From: DATAUD01 sp036268455
Lineage (GTDB): Bacteria > Verrucomicrobiota > Verrucomicrobiia > Limisphaerales > Palsa-1400
DNA: 64,000 bases
Assembly (NCBI GenBank): GCA_036268455.1
Contig: DATAUD010000020.1
Coordinates: 1-64,000, forward strand
Direction: 5' to 3'
A program made the translations under genes and the position numbers. The notes below the pieces were generated by a model that was not told the DNA's origin, ran no database searches, and saw nothing but the letters and a program-made list of their open reading frames with translations. This document shows positions 16,055 through 24,126 of this stretch, one piece after another (positions within the stretch are counted from its first letter, which is position 1; each line of letters begins with the position of its first letter).

Positions 16055-16758
16055 TTTTTCATTCCCTCTAATTTGAACGTGACTTCCACCGGTGTGTTCA
16101 GCGGCGGGAGCGTGTTCGAGTTAAGTTGCCATATTTGGTCGTTGTCATGGCCCGCCCTTGGATTATTCACCATGGCGTCAATGTCGTCAATCATAGCAAC
16201 AATCTGCCCGTCTCGCTGGGCAAGGAACACTCCCTTCACCACGCGAGACCCGTTAAAAGTCCAATTGCCGCGCGCCATGTTTGTTTTCGTCGTCAGGTTA
16301 ACGATCCAATCCTCGGCGGGAATGTTCGTTTTCCGCCCGCCCGCTTCCCAGCTTAATTCAATGGAAATCGGATCGCCCGCAATGGGAGGATTGGGCCGCC
16401 CCGGATGATTGACGTGAAATGGCTCGATGGGGGCGGCGAGAAGCGCCGGAGTTTGCGACGCTCCCTTTGCTCCGAGAAAAAGCAGTGCCAATTGGATGTC
16501 ATATGGGTTCGCATCCGTCCGGAGCAGACTTTCGTAAGTTTTGCCCTGGCCGCTGACGAGCAGATACTCGATCAGCCCATCGTTCATGTTGAGTTTAGCC
16601 GGAAACTGGAGCGTTTTTTGGGCTTTGTTGAATCGCACCGCCCCCAGTTCAAAAACATCCGGGCCAATCTGCCGAAGCGGCGAATTAGTTATCTCCGCCC
16701 CGTGCGCACCCGCCGCAAAGAGGCATGTTATCGCCGCAATCAGTCCGGCAAATCTCAT
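16051..16758 (-). CDS. YdjY-domain-like secreted protein
   Basis: Exported protein of 235 residues with signal peptide MRFAGLIAAITCLFAAGAHG. The body resembles the YdjY domain: GAVRFNKAQKTLQFPAKLN, DGLIEYLLVSGQGKTYESLL, and a PYDIQLALLFLGAKG block. A second part (residues ~110-235) has ISIELSWEAGG and GVFLAQRDGQIVAM. The frame is open upstream to 16986, but that would overlap the divergent gene at 16835, and the ATG at 16758 begins a clear signal peptide. A TATAAT-like box (16765-16770, minus strand) lies only a few bases upstream, so a short or leaderless mRNA is possible. First gene of the operon with the toroid protein and carbonic anhydrase. Biochemical function unknown. Confidence 0.7.
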   Translation of the reverse strand: MRFAGLIAAITCLFAAGAHGAEITNSPLRQIGPDVFELGAVRFNKAQKTLQFPAKLNMNDGLIEYLLVSGQGKTYESLLRTDANPYDIQLALLFLGAKGASQTPALLAAPIEPFHVNHPGRPNPPIAGDPISIELSWEAGGRKTNIPAEDWIVNLTTKTNMARGNWTFNGSRVVKGVFLAQRDGQIVAMIDDIDAMVNNPRAGHDNDQIWQLNSNTLPPLNTPVEVTFKLEGMKK

Positions 16759-16834
16759 CCGTCCATTATAACAGAGCGCAAAAAAAAGCCCAGATTGACC
16801 GTCCACTATTCCGGGCGGTAAGGTTTGCGGCCAC

Positions 16835-17488
16835 ATGCCGAAGTGGCTGAAAATGATCGTGGGAATTTTGCTCCTGCCGATTTGCCTCGGCACGGCCAAA
16901 GCCGTTTGGACAGCCATGACATATGCCATTGGCGCGACCCAAGTCTGGATGCCAATGCTCGCCGGGGCCGCGAGTTGGGTGGTCATTTTTTTGCTGCTTC
17001 CAAAGCCGATGTGGGTCTATGTCTTCGGCCACGAATTGACTCACGCGGTTTGGACCTGGATGTTTGGCGGCAGCGTCAAAGGTTTCAAAGCCAAATCCTC
17101 CGGCGGGCACGTCATCACCACCAAAAATAATTTTCTCATCGCCTTGGCCCCCTATTTTTTCCCGGTCTATGCCGTGCTCGTCGTCATAATCTTTGTGATT
17201 GGCGACTTGCTATGGGGATGGCGCCGAACTTACTTGCCCTGGTTTCACCTGCTTCTCGGCGCCGCGTATGCATTTCACGTGACGCTCACGATGGAAATAT
17301 TGAAGACCCGTCAGACCGACATCACGAGCCAGGGCTGGTTTTTCTCCGCTGTCATCATCTTCCTTGGAAACGCCCTCGTGCTCGCAATTGGCGTTCCGTT
17401 ACTGACCGGCCACAGCATATTCCAGGCGCTCTCCGCCCTGCTCCGCTGTAACGCCTTCGTCTTGGATCGCCTCGGCCACTTGCTCTGA
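16835..17488 (+). CDS. Membrane protein with HExxH motif (M50-like)
   Basis: Integral membrane protein of 217 residues with about five to six hydrophobic segments (ILLLPICLGTAKAV, AASWVVIFLLLP, IALAPYFFPVYAVLVVIIFVIG, FHLLLGAAYAFHV, FFSAVIIFLGNALVLAIGVPLL). GHELTHAVWTW places an HExxH zinc-protease motif (H66, E67, H70) at the edge of a membrane segment, as in site-2 (M50) intramembrane proteases. A distal NPDG/LDG-type third ligand is not obvious, so activity is uncertain. It is divergently transcribed from the YdjY operon across a 76-base gap. It ends about 85 bases before the DUF885 gene. Confidence 0.6.
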   Translation: MPKWLKMIVGILLLPICLGTAKAVWTAMTYAIGATQVWMPMLAGAASWVVIFLLLPKPMWVYVFGHELTHAVWTWMFGGSVKGFKAKSSGGHVITTKNNFLIALAPYFFPVYAVLVVIIFVIGDLLWGWRRTYLPWFHLLLGAAYAFHVTLTMEILKTRQTDITSQGWFFSAVIIFLGNALVLAIGVPLLTGHSIFQALSALLRCNAFVLDRLGHLL

Positions 17489-17573
17489 TTATTTGACTTC
17501 CCTTCTTTTTCGGGCTGGCTTACGTGACGGATTGAAATTAGAAGAGGAGACGGAAAATCCGCCGCGTAAAAAA

Positions 17574-19349
17574 ATGAAACATACAACCATTAGCCTCGTT
17601 TTCGCAGGAACATTTATTTTTTGGATGATAATCTTGCTGCCGGCGTCGGGGCAAATTTCGGACGATACGAAGTTGAACGCGTTTTTCAGCAATTATCTCG
17701 AAGAACATTTTCGGCAGCAGCCGACGGAGGCGACGGGGCTGGGTGATCATCGGTTTGACGCGCTACTGGATGATGTTTCGCCACAGGCCCGCGAAGAATG
17801 GCTGGCTTTTGCGCGACGCACTCTCAAGGAATTGCCGAAGGAGGTGGATTACAGGCGTCTCACCCGCGATGGACAAATTGATTTCGAGATTTTTCAGCAT
17901 TCGTTGCAGACGGAAATCTGGCTGGCGGAAAATACGCGCCCATTCGAGGAGGACCCGCGCACTTATGGAAGTTATATCAACGACAGCGTTTATCTGCTTC
18001 TGACGCACTCGACGCTGCCGAAGGAAGTCAACATTTCCAATTGCCTGGCGCGAATGGCGGAGATTCCGCGAATCATCGCGGCGGCGAAGGCGACGTTGAC
18101 GCATCCGGCGAAGCCAGTCCTGGAGACGGCCATCCGGCAAAATCGCGGGGCGATTTCGTTTTATGAAAAGGACATTTTTGAACTCGCCGGGGAGACGCAA
18201 CAACTCGACAGGCTCAAGGCGAGCGCGGCGACGGTGGCGGATGAGCTGAAGGATTATCAAAAATTCCTGGAGGGAGATTTAATGGGACGCGCAACGGGGC
18301 AATGGCGCCTCGGCGAAAAGAAGTTCAAACGGAAGCTGGAGCTTGCGCTCGATTCCGGCATGAGCGCCGATCAAGTGCTGGCGGACGCCAAGGCAGAGTT
18401 CAACAGCGTCCGCAATGATATGTATGTCGTGTCGCGGCAGCTTTGGCCCTCTTATTTTCCATCGACGGCGCTGCCGCCAGATGACCCGGAGGGGCGGCGC
18501 GAGACGATCACAAAAGTCGTCAACGCCGTGAACCAGGAGCACGGCGAGCCGGAGACGCTGGTCGCGGATGCGCGCGCGACGGTAGAGAAAATCAAGGCGT
18601 TCATACGGCAGCGCAATTACCTCCGCCTGCCCGAACCGGATTTGTGCCAGGTGATTGAGATGCCGGAGTTTCGGCGCGGCAATTCGCTTGCATATCTTGA
18701 CAACGCGCCGCCGCTTGATCCGAAAGCCTCAAGCTATTACGCGATCAGCCCGCCGCCTTCGGATTGGACCTCGGCGCAAGTGAAAAGTTTTTTGGAGGAA
18801 TACAACAGCCACATGCTGCAAATCCTGACGATTCACGAAGGGTATCCGGGCCATTACGTGCAGCTTGAAAAGGCCAATCGCAATCCGTCGCTGATCCGGC
18901 GGGTCTATCAATCCGGGCCGTTTGTCGAAGGTTGGGCGGTATATGGCGAAGTGACGATGCTCAACGAAGGTTACGGCGATGGCGACCTGCGACTACGGTT
19001 GATGCAGCAAAAATTCTATCTGCGCGCCGTGGCCAACGCGATACTCGACCACGATATGCACTGCACGGAGTTGTCCGACGAGGACGCAATGAATTTTCTC
19101 ACGGTCGAGGCGTTTCAATCCCAAGGCGAGGCAAAGCTCAAATTGATTCGCGCCAAACAAAGCTCAACGCAGTTGAGCACCTACTTCGTCGGGCGCATGG
19201 CGCATTACCGCCTGCGCCAGGAAATCGAGCGCGAACTGGGCGCCAAGTTCGATCTTGCCCAATATCACGAAGCCGTCCTGTCGCACGGTTCCATCCCGGT
19301 GAAATACCTCGCGGAGTTGGTGAGGGCGGATTTGAAGCTCTCCAAGTAG
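17574..19349 (+). CDS. DUF885-family secreted metallopeptidase-like protein
   Basis: DUF885 family protein, related to zinc peptidases of the M2/M3 gluzincin group. The 591-residue product begins with a hydrophobic export signal (MKHTTISLVFAGTFIFWMII), then LPASGQISDD. The family fingerprint HEGYPGH is at about residues 421-427, with EGWAVYGEVTM downstream supplying the likely third ligand. The N-terminal FRQQPTEATGLGDHRFD block is also typical. The frame is open to 17493, but the ATG at 17574 begins directly with the signal sequence. It is probably a periplasmic or outer-surface peptidase of unknown substrate. A 150-base stretch downstream (19350-19499) shows no gene. Confidence 0.8.
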   Translation: MKHTTISLVFAGTFIFWMIILLPASGQISDDTKLNAFFSNYLEEHFRQQPTEATGLGDHRFDALLDDVSPQAREEWLAFARRTLKELPKEVDYRRLTRDGQIDFEIFQHSLQTEIWLAENTRPFEEDPRTYGSYINDSVYLLLTHSTLPKEVNISNCLARMAEIPRIIAAAKATLTHPAKPVLETAIRQNRGAISFYEKDIFELAGETQQLDRLKASAATVADELKDYQKFLEGDLMGRATGQWRLGEKKFKRKLELALDSGMSADQVLADAKAEFNSVRNDMYVVSRQLWPSYFPSTALPPDDPEGRRETITKVVNAVNQEHGEPETLVADARATVEKIKAFIRQRNYLRLPEPDLCQVIEMPEFRRGNSLAYLDNAPPLDPKASSYYAISPPPSDWTSAQVKSFLEEYNSHMLQILTIHEGYPGHYVQLEKANRNPSLIRRVYQSGPFVEGWAVYGEVTMLNEGYGDGDLRLRLMQQKFYLRAVANAILDHDMHCTELSDEDAMNFLTVEAFQSQGEAKLKLIRAKQSSTQLSTYFVGRMAHYRLRQEIERELGAKFDLAQYHEAVLSHGSIPVKYLAELVRADLKLSK

Positions 19350-19499
19350 GAATAAGGCGCAGACGATGAGTCAACAATGTCAGGTCTTCCCTGATGCCAC
19401 GGTTGGTGTAACCCCCGAATTACAAATAGCGTCTAAAGCGTAAAATGAGTAGAAGTGGGCGTCTTAACAATGAGTGTGTTTCAGTAGGCAAAAAACCAA

Positions 19500-19721
19500 A
19501 TGAATGCCTTTGATACTGAGATAGAGAATACCGCGAGCGAATCTCCGGCTTCGTTGCTGGCGATGGCCTCTTTGGTTTTCGTGACTTCGGCAATCGCCGC
19601 CAGACTCCGTGCCCAACTCGAAACGCCGGCTCCGGACAGGTTCCAAGAGGTGACAGTTTTCCACCTCGATCCACCACACATCGAAAACTCAAGCGAGGTT
19701 GAAGTAGTCTATGAAGGATAA
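19500..19721 (+). CDS. Small hypothetical protein, coupled to response regulator
   Basis: A 73-residue frame whose stop (TAA, 19719-19721) overlaps the start of the receiver gene at 19711, which suggests a coupled small gene. It has a central hydrophobic stretch (ASLLAMASLVFVTSAIAARL, about residues 17-36) that could be one membrane helix, then an acidic tail (SSEVEVVYEG). I recognise no family. There is no strong Shine-Dalgarno sequence before the ATG. If it is not real, 19350-19710 is a 361-base gap with no other visible content. Confidence 0.35.
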   Translation: MNAFDTEIENTASESPASLLAMASLVFVTSAIAARLRAQLETPAPDRFQEVTVFHLDPPHIENSSEVEVVYEG

Positions 19722-20340
19722 TTCAAATGCGACGAACAATGGGCGCGTGCGGATATTACACCTGGAAGATTCGCCCACCGACGCCGCGATGATTCTGGAG
19801 TTTCTGGAAGACGAGTTGGATTGCGCAATCACGCATGCCCTGAACCGGTCGGATTTTGAGACGGCGCTCGAGAACGAGGAGTTCGACATCATTTTGTGCG
19901 ACAACCAACTGCCCGGGTACAGCGGATTTGCGGCGTTGGACTTCGCGAAGAAACGCCGGCCACAATTGCCAATCATCATCCTTTCTGGAACGCTCGACGA
20001 GGCGCAAGCCGTGCAATGCCTGAAAAAGGGCGCGATTGATTATGTGTTCAAAGACCGCTTGGTCCGCCTGGTTCCGGCGATCCGCCAAGCCTTGGACGAG
20101 ATGGAGCGGAGACAAGCGCAGGAGCATCTGTTCAAGCTTATAGTTGACGACTTGAACAACGCGCTTTCCCCTGCCCTGTCGAGCGCCAAATTGCTGGAAA
20201 GCTGCGATAATGACGCGGCGGGACGCCACAAGCACGTGAATGTGATACTTTCCAACATCCAGAAAGCCGCCAGCACGGCGCAACAGATTCTCAGTTTTGC
20301 GCCCGGGGAGTTTTACGGCGCGCCAGCTTTGCAATCGTAA
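19711..20340 (+). CDS. Response regulator with degenerate histidine-kinase dimerisation tail
   Basis: Receiver domain (residues ~13-130) with an acidic pocket (LHLEDS), phospho-acceptor Asp in IILCDNQLPGYSG, SGT switch and the conserved lysine (DYVFKDRL). The C-terminal ~75 residues look like a HisKA/DHp helix pair (LIVDDLNNALSPALSSAKLL), but the expected HDLNN histidine reads DDLNN, and there is no ATPase domain before the stop. It therefore cannot be a kinase. It may be a phosphate sink, or a dimerising partner that pairs with kinases having HDLNN DHp domains. No DNA-binding domain. It is followed by the GH2 gene after 109 bases with no sign of coupling. Confidence 0.8.
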   Translation: MKDNSNATNNGRVRILHLEDSPTDAAMILEFLEDELDCAITHALNRSDFETALENEEFDIILCDNQLPGYSGFAALDFAKKRRPQLPIIILSGTLDEAQAVQCLKKGAIDYVFKDRLVRLVPAIRQALDEMERRQAQEHLFKLIVDDLNNALSPALSSAKLLESCDNDAAGRHKHVNVILSNIQKAASTAQQILSFAPGEFYGAPALQS

Positions 20341-20449
20341 GGCACGTCAGTTGCCGCGGCGATAAATTCTTCATACCTTCCCAGGTTTTTGCCGTGGCGT
20401 AATTCGTGTGGACATTGGGGGGCATGGGACGGTACAAAAATACCACGCA

Positions 20450-23074
20450 ATGAACCCCTTGATGAAAATCGCGGTCGCGGCGGCGGGAATCTTCGCCGGT
20501 CTAATTGTCCAGGCACAGCCAGTTTCTCCGGCGGAACGATCCTCGCTCGATGCGGGCTGGCGATTCACCAAAGGTGACCCGGATGGCCAAGGCTCAAAAT
20601 TGGCCTACACCAAAATCAAGGATTGGGTTGAGGCCAGCGGCGCGCGATTTACCACCAATGCGGATTTGGCCGCGAAAACCAAACCGAGCGGCGATCCGGC
20701 GGCGGATGTTTCCTACGCGCAAAATAACTTCGATGACAGTTCGTGGAGATTGCTGAATCTCCCGCACGATTGGGGAATCGAAGGGCCGTTCAAGCAGGAA
20801 TATCCGGGCGAAACCGGCAAACTTCCGTGGTGGGGCGTTGGCTGGTATCGGAAACATTTGACGGTCCCGGCGGGTGACCAGGGCCGGAGGATTTTTTTGG
20901 ATGTCGATGGGGCGATGGCTTACGCGACTGTATGGCTCAATGGACACTACATGGGCGGGTGGCCGTACGGTTACGCTTCGTGGCGGGTGGATTTGACGCC
21001 GGGAATCAAGTTCGGCCAGGACAACGTAATCGCCATTCGTCTTGACAACCCCACGAATTCCTCGCGCTGGTATCCGGGCGGCGGGATTTACCGAAATGTC
21101 TGGCTGGTGAAGACCGCGCCGATTCATGTGGCGCAATGGGGCACGTACGTCACAACGCCAAAAGTTGGGCCTGACGCGGCCACGGTGCATGTGCGGGTGA
21201 CGCTCGATAATGATTCGGACGCCGATGGGACGGCCACAATGAAAAATGAAGTTTTTGAGTTGGGAGCGGATGGTTCGCGCGGACAGTCTGTTGCCACGCT
21301 TCCAGAGCATTCGGTGCGACTTTCGGCGCATCAATCGGGTGAAGTGGAGGAGGACGTGACAGTGCCGAATCCGCAATTGTGGGGCCTGCAAAAGCCGTCG
21401 CGTTACGTGATGGTGACTTCTGTTGCGCAGGATGGAAATATCGTTGACGGTTATCAAACTCCGTTCGGCATCCGCACGATTCAGTTTACGGCGGACAACG
21501 GATTCCTGCTGAATGGGCAGAGAGTGCCGATCAACGGGGTTTGCGATCATCATGACCTTGGGTGTTTGGGCGCGGCGATCAACATTAGCGGGTTGCGCCG
21601 ACAGATCCGCATTTTACAGGAGATGGGCTGCAACGCCATCCGGACGAGCCACAATCCGCCCGCGCCGGAATTGCTGGATTTGTGCGACAGCATGGGGATG
21701 CTGGTGATGGATGAATCGTTCGATTGCTGGAAGCGGGGCAAGACGCGCAACGATTATCATTTGCTGTTCAATGATTGGCACGAAAAGGATTGGCGGGCGG
21801 AACTTCACCGCGACCGCAATCATCCGAGCATTATTCTTTGGAGCATTGGAAACGAAATTTCCGAGCAAAGCTCGCAGGCGGGGCACTTGATCGCGACGGA
21901 ATTGACGGACATTGCCCATCAGGAAGACCCGACGCGCCCGACAACGGCGGCTTGCAATAATGTCCGATCGGGCTACAACGGATTTGAAAAGTGCGTGGAT
22001 GTTTTTGGCTACAATTACAAACCCGGTGAATACGGAAACTTCCGGAAGGCGAATCCGAGCCAGCCGCTGTTCGGAAGCGAGACGGCGTCGTGCATCAGTT
22101 CGCGCGGCGAATATTTTTTCCCGGTCACGACGAACAAGCTGGGAGGCGAGGGAGATTTCCAGATGAGTTCGTATGATCTTTATGCGCCGCGCTGGGCGAC
22201 GCCGCCGGATTGGGAATTCGCGGGGCAGGATGAGAATCCATTTGTCGCCGGAGAATTTGTCTGGACCGGCTTCGATTATCTGGGGGAACCGACGCCTTAC
22301 AATTCGGATTTGAGCAACATGCTCAATTTCACCGATCCCGCCGAACAGGAGCGGATGAAAAAAGAGTTGGAGGACTTGGGCCACATACCAACGCCGTCGC
22401 GAAGCTCTTACTTCGGGATCATCGACCTCGCGGGATTCAAGAAGGACCGGTTTTATCTTTACCAGGCGCGCTGGCGGCCGGATTTTCCGATGGCGCACAT
22501 CCTGCCGCATTGGAACTGGCCGGATCGAGTTGGCCAGATCACGCCGGTCCACGTCTATACATCAGGCGATGAGGCGGAATTATTTTTGAATGGGAAATCG
22601 CTCGGGCGCAAGAAAAAGGGGCGGTTCGAATATCGCATTCATTGGGACGACGTCGTTTATCAGCCGGGCGAGCTTAGAGTTGTCGCGTATAAAGATGGAC
22701 GGAAGTGGGCGACGGATGTTGTCAAAACAACAGAGCCCGCCGCGAAACTGCTTTTGAGCGCGGACCAGAATTCGATCAAGTCCGACGGTCTTGCCCTTGC
22801 GTATGTGACCGTGACGGTGGCCGATCGCAAGGGATTGCAAAATCCGCGCGCGCGGAACCACATTAGTTTTGAGATTTCGGGGCCGGGAGAAATCGTTGCG
22901 ACTGACAACGGCGACGCAACGAGTTTTGAATCGTTTCAGGCGCCGGAACGGAATGCGTTTAACGGACTGGCGCTGGTCGTTGTGCGGGGTAAACCCGGCG
23001 AGACGGGAACAATTGTATTGACGGCAAAATCGAACGGTTTGAAAACCGCCAGGATTAAAATCATAAGCCACTGA
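20450..23074 (+). CDS. Glycoside hydrolase family 2 beta-galactosidase, secreted
   Basis: Retaining exo-glycosidase of family GH2, most like bacterial beta-galactosidases. From the ATG at 20450 there is a signal peptide (MKIAVAAAGIFAGLIVQAQP after a short leader). The sugar-binding jelly roll comes next (LPHDWGIEGPF, WYRKHLTVP, LNNPTNSSRWYPGGGIYRNVWL-like block), then the immunoglobulin-like domain, then the TIM barrel. The acid/base is E469 (WSIGNEISEQ) and the nucleophile E544 (LFGSETAS). C-terminal DUF4982-like and Ig-like beta domains (VHVYTSGDEAELFLNGKSLG) complete the normal length for this subgroup. A second ATG at 20462 is nearly as good. It likely acts in the periplasm on plant or algal oligosaccharides, feeding sugar acids or sugars to neighbouring pathways such as the KDPG aldolase. 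Confidence 0.88.
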   Translation: MNPLMKIAVAAAGIFAGLIVQAQPVSPAERSSLDAGWRFTKGDPDGQGSKLAYTKIKDWVEASGARFTTNADLAAKTKPSGDPAADVSYAQNNFDDSSWRLLNLPHDWGIEGPFKQEYPGETGKLPWWGVGWYRKHLTVPAGDQGRRIFLDVDGAMAYATVWLNGHYMGGWPYGYASWRVDLTPGIKFGQDNVIAIRLDNPTNSSRWYPGGGIYRNVWLVKTAPIHVAQWGTYVTTPKVGPDAATVHVRVTLDNDSDADGTATMKNEVFELGADGSRGQSVATLPEHSVRLSAHQSGEVEEDVTVPNPQLWGLQKPSRYVMVTSVAQDGNIVDGYQTPFGIRTIQFTADNGFLLNGQRVPINGVCDHHDLGCLGAAINISGLRRQIRILQEMGCNAIRTSHNPPAPELLDLCDSMGMLVMDESFDCWKRGKTRNDYHLLFNDWHEKDWRAELHRDRNHPSIILWSIGNEISEQSSQAGHLIATELTDIAHQEDPTRPTTAACNNVRSGYNGFEKCVDVFGYNYKPGEYGNFRKANPSQPLFGSETASCISSRGEYFFPVTTNKLGGEGDFQMSSYDLYAPRWATPPDWEFAGQDENPFVAGEFVWTGFDYLGEPTPYNSDLSNMLNFTDPAEQERMKKELEDLGHIPTPSRSSYFGIIDLAGFKKDRFYLYQARWRPDFPMAHILPHWNWPDRVGQITPVHVYTSGDEAELFLNGKSLGRKKKGRFEYRIHWDDVVYQPGELRVVAYKDGRKWATDVVKTTEPAAKLLLSADQNSIKSDGLALAYVTVTVADRKGLQNPRARNHISFEISGPGEIVATDNGDATSFESFQAPERNAFNGLALVVVRGKPGETGTIVLTAKSNGLKTARIKIISH

Positions 23075-23098
23075 ATCCAACTCTAACTCTAACTGTAT

Positions 23099-23353
23099 AT
23101 GCCTTCTAATTCACGAGAGCCCAGATGGCACGGCGAACATGAACCCGACACAAACCCGCGCGAATTTATCATCAATTCCGACGAGTATGAGCGCATCCCT
23201 TTCGGAGAGGGCCAGGATGACCCCGACTCGCCCAATTGCGGCGAGTGCGGCGCCGCGCAAGGCTCGATCCACAAGCTGGGATGCGGCGCGGAACCGTGCC
23301 CGCGTTGCGGGGCGCCGGCGATCACATGCGATTGCGAGTACGAAGGTGATTAG
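23099..23353 (+). CDS. Small zinc-ribbon protein
   Basis: An 84-residue acidic protein. Its C-terminal half has paired cysteine knuckles (NCGECGAAQGSIHKLGC, then PCPRCGAPAITCDC) that would bind zinc, with a spacing (CxxC-x(5)-H-x(3)-C, CPxCG, CxC) seen in small zinc-ribbon proteins of many bacteria. The N-terminus (EPDTNPREFIINSDEYERIPFG) is probably flexible. It lies 24 bases after the GH2 gene and its stop is 2 bases before the ATG of KDPG aldolase, so it is part of that transcript. Role unknown. Confidence 0.65.
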   Translation: MPSNSREPRWHGEHEPDTNPREFIINSDEYERIPFGEGQDDPDSPNCGECGAAQGSIHKLGCGAEPCPRCGAPAITCDCEYEGD

Positions 23354-23355
23354 GC

Positions 23356-24042
23356 ATGACTGCGCCGCCCGAAACTGTTTTTGATCGCGTCGCGCGGATT
23401 GGCCTGGTTCCTGTCATTATCATTGACAGGGTGGAGCACGCGCTTCCGCTGGCCGACGCGCTCTTGGCGGGCGGGCTGCCCGTCGCCGAAATCACCTTTC
23501 GCACGGCGGCGGCGGAGGAGGTCATTCGCATACTTTCGCGAGAGCGACCGCAACTTCTGGTGGGCGCCGGCACGGTGCTGACCGGGGCAAACCTTGAGGC
23601 GGCCAAAGCCAGCGGGGCGGCTTTTGGCGTTGCTCCCGGGTTGAATCCACAGATTGTCAACCAGGCGCGGGAATTGGGTTTGCCGTTTGTTCCAGGAGTG
23701 GTGACGCCGAGCGAGATTGAGATCGGAATGTCGCTGGGGTGCAAGGTGCTCAAATTTTTTCCGGCGGAAGCTCTGGGAGGCACGGCTATGATTGACGCTC
23801 TTGCGGCCCCGTTTAAACACACGGGCGTCCGCTTCGTGCCGAGCGGCGGGGTGACGCCGGGCAATCTGGAAAGTTACCTGAAGCTGGGATGCGTCGCGGC
23901 GGCGGGAGGGACGTGGATTGCGAAGCCGGAGGATTTGAAGGAGGGGAATTGGGAGCAGATTTCCGCCCGATGCAGAGCAGTTGTAGAAAGCGTGAAAAGG
24001 GCCCGCGAGGCCGGCGCTCAGAAATCAAAAGCCAGCCAGTGA
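23356..24042 (+). CDS. eda: KDPG/KHG aldolase
   Basis: Class I aldolase that cleaves 2-keto-3-deoxy-6-phosphogluconate to pyruvate and glyceraldehyde-3-phosphate (Entner-Doudoroff) and also acts on 4-hydroxy-2-oxoglutarate. The Schiff-base lysine K133 lies in KVLKFFPAEALGG. The catalytic glutamate E45 lies in AEITFRTAAA, and the phosphate-binding GVTPGN block is present. At 228 residues it is slightly longer than E. coli Eda because of a C-terminal tail rich in K/R/A. Translation is probably coupled to the zinc-ribbon gene 2 bases upstream. Being downstream of a beta-galactosidase suggests sugar or uronate catabolism. Confidence 0.9.
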   Translation: MTAPPETVFDRVARIGLVPVIIIDRVEHALPLADALLAGGLPVAEITFRTAAAEEVIRILSRERPQLLVGAGTVLTGANLEAAKASGAAFGVAPGLNPQIVNQARELGLPFVPGVVTPSEIEIGMSLGCKVLKFFPAEALGGTAMIDALAAPFKHTGVRFVPSGGVTPGNLESYLKLGCVAAAGGTWIAKPEDLKEGNWEQISARCRAVVESVKRAREAGAQKSKASQ

Positions 24043-24126
24043 GACTTCCGGTTTTTACGAAGTTTTAACGCGATTTGACCGGGTTTTAATTAACACTCCC
24101 ATCCATGCCGCGCCTATGTTTGCGGT

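Noticed and set aside
16759..16986. Upstream extension of the YdjY-like protein
   Set aside because: It would place 76 residues ahead of a clear signal peptide and run through the divergent gene at 16835.
24043..24126. Riboswitch or KdpE-type operator upstream of kdpA (two GTTTTAA words about 30 bases apart)
   Set aside because: The 84-base gap is too short for a known K+/c-di-AMP riboswitch and the words are too short and A/T-rich to support an operator.
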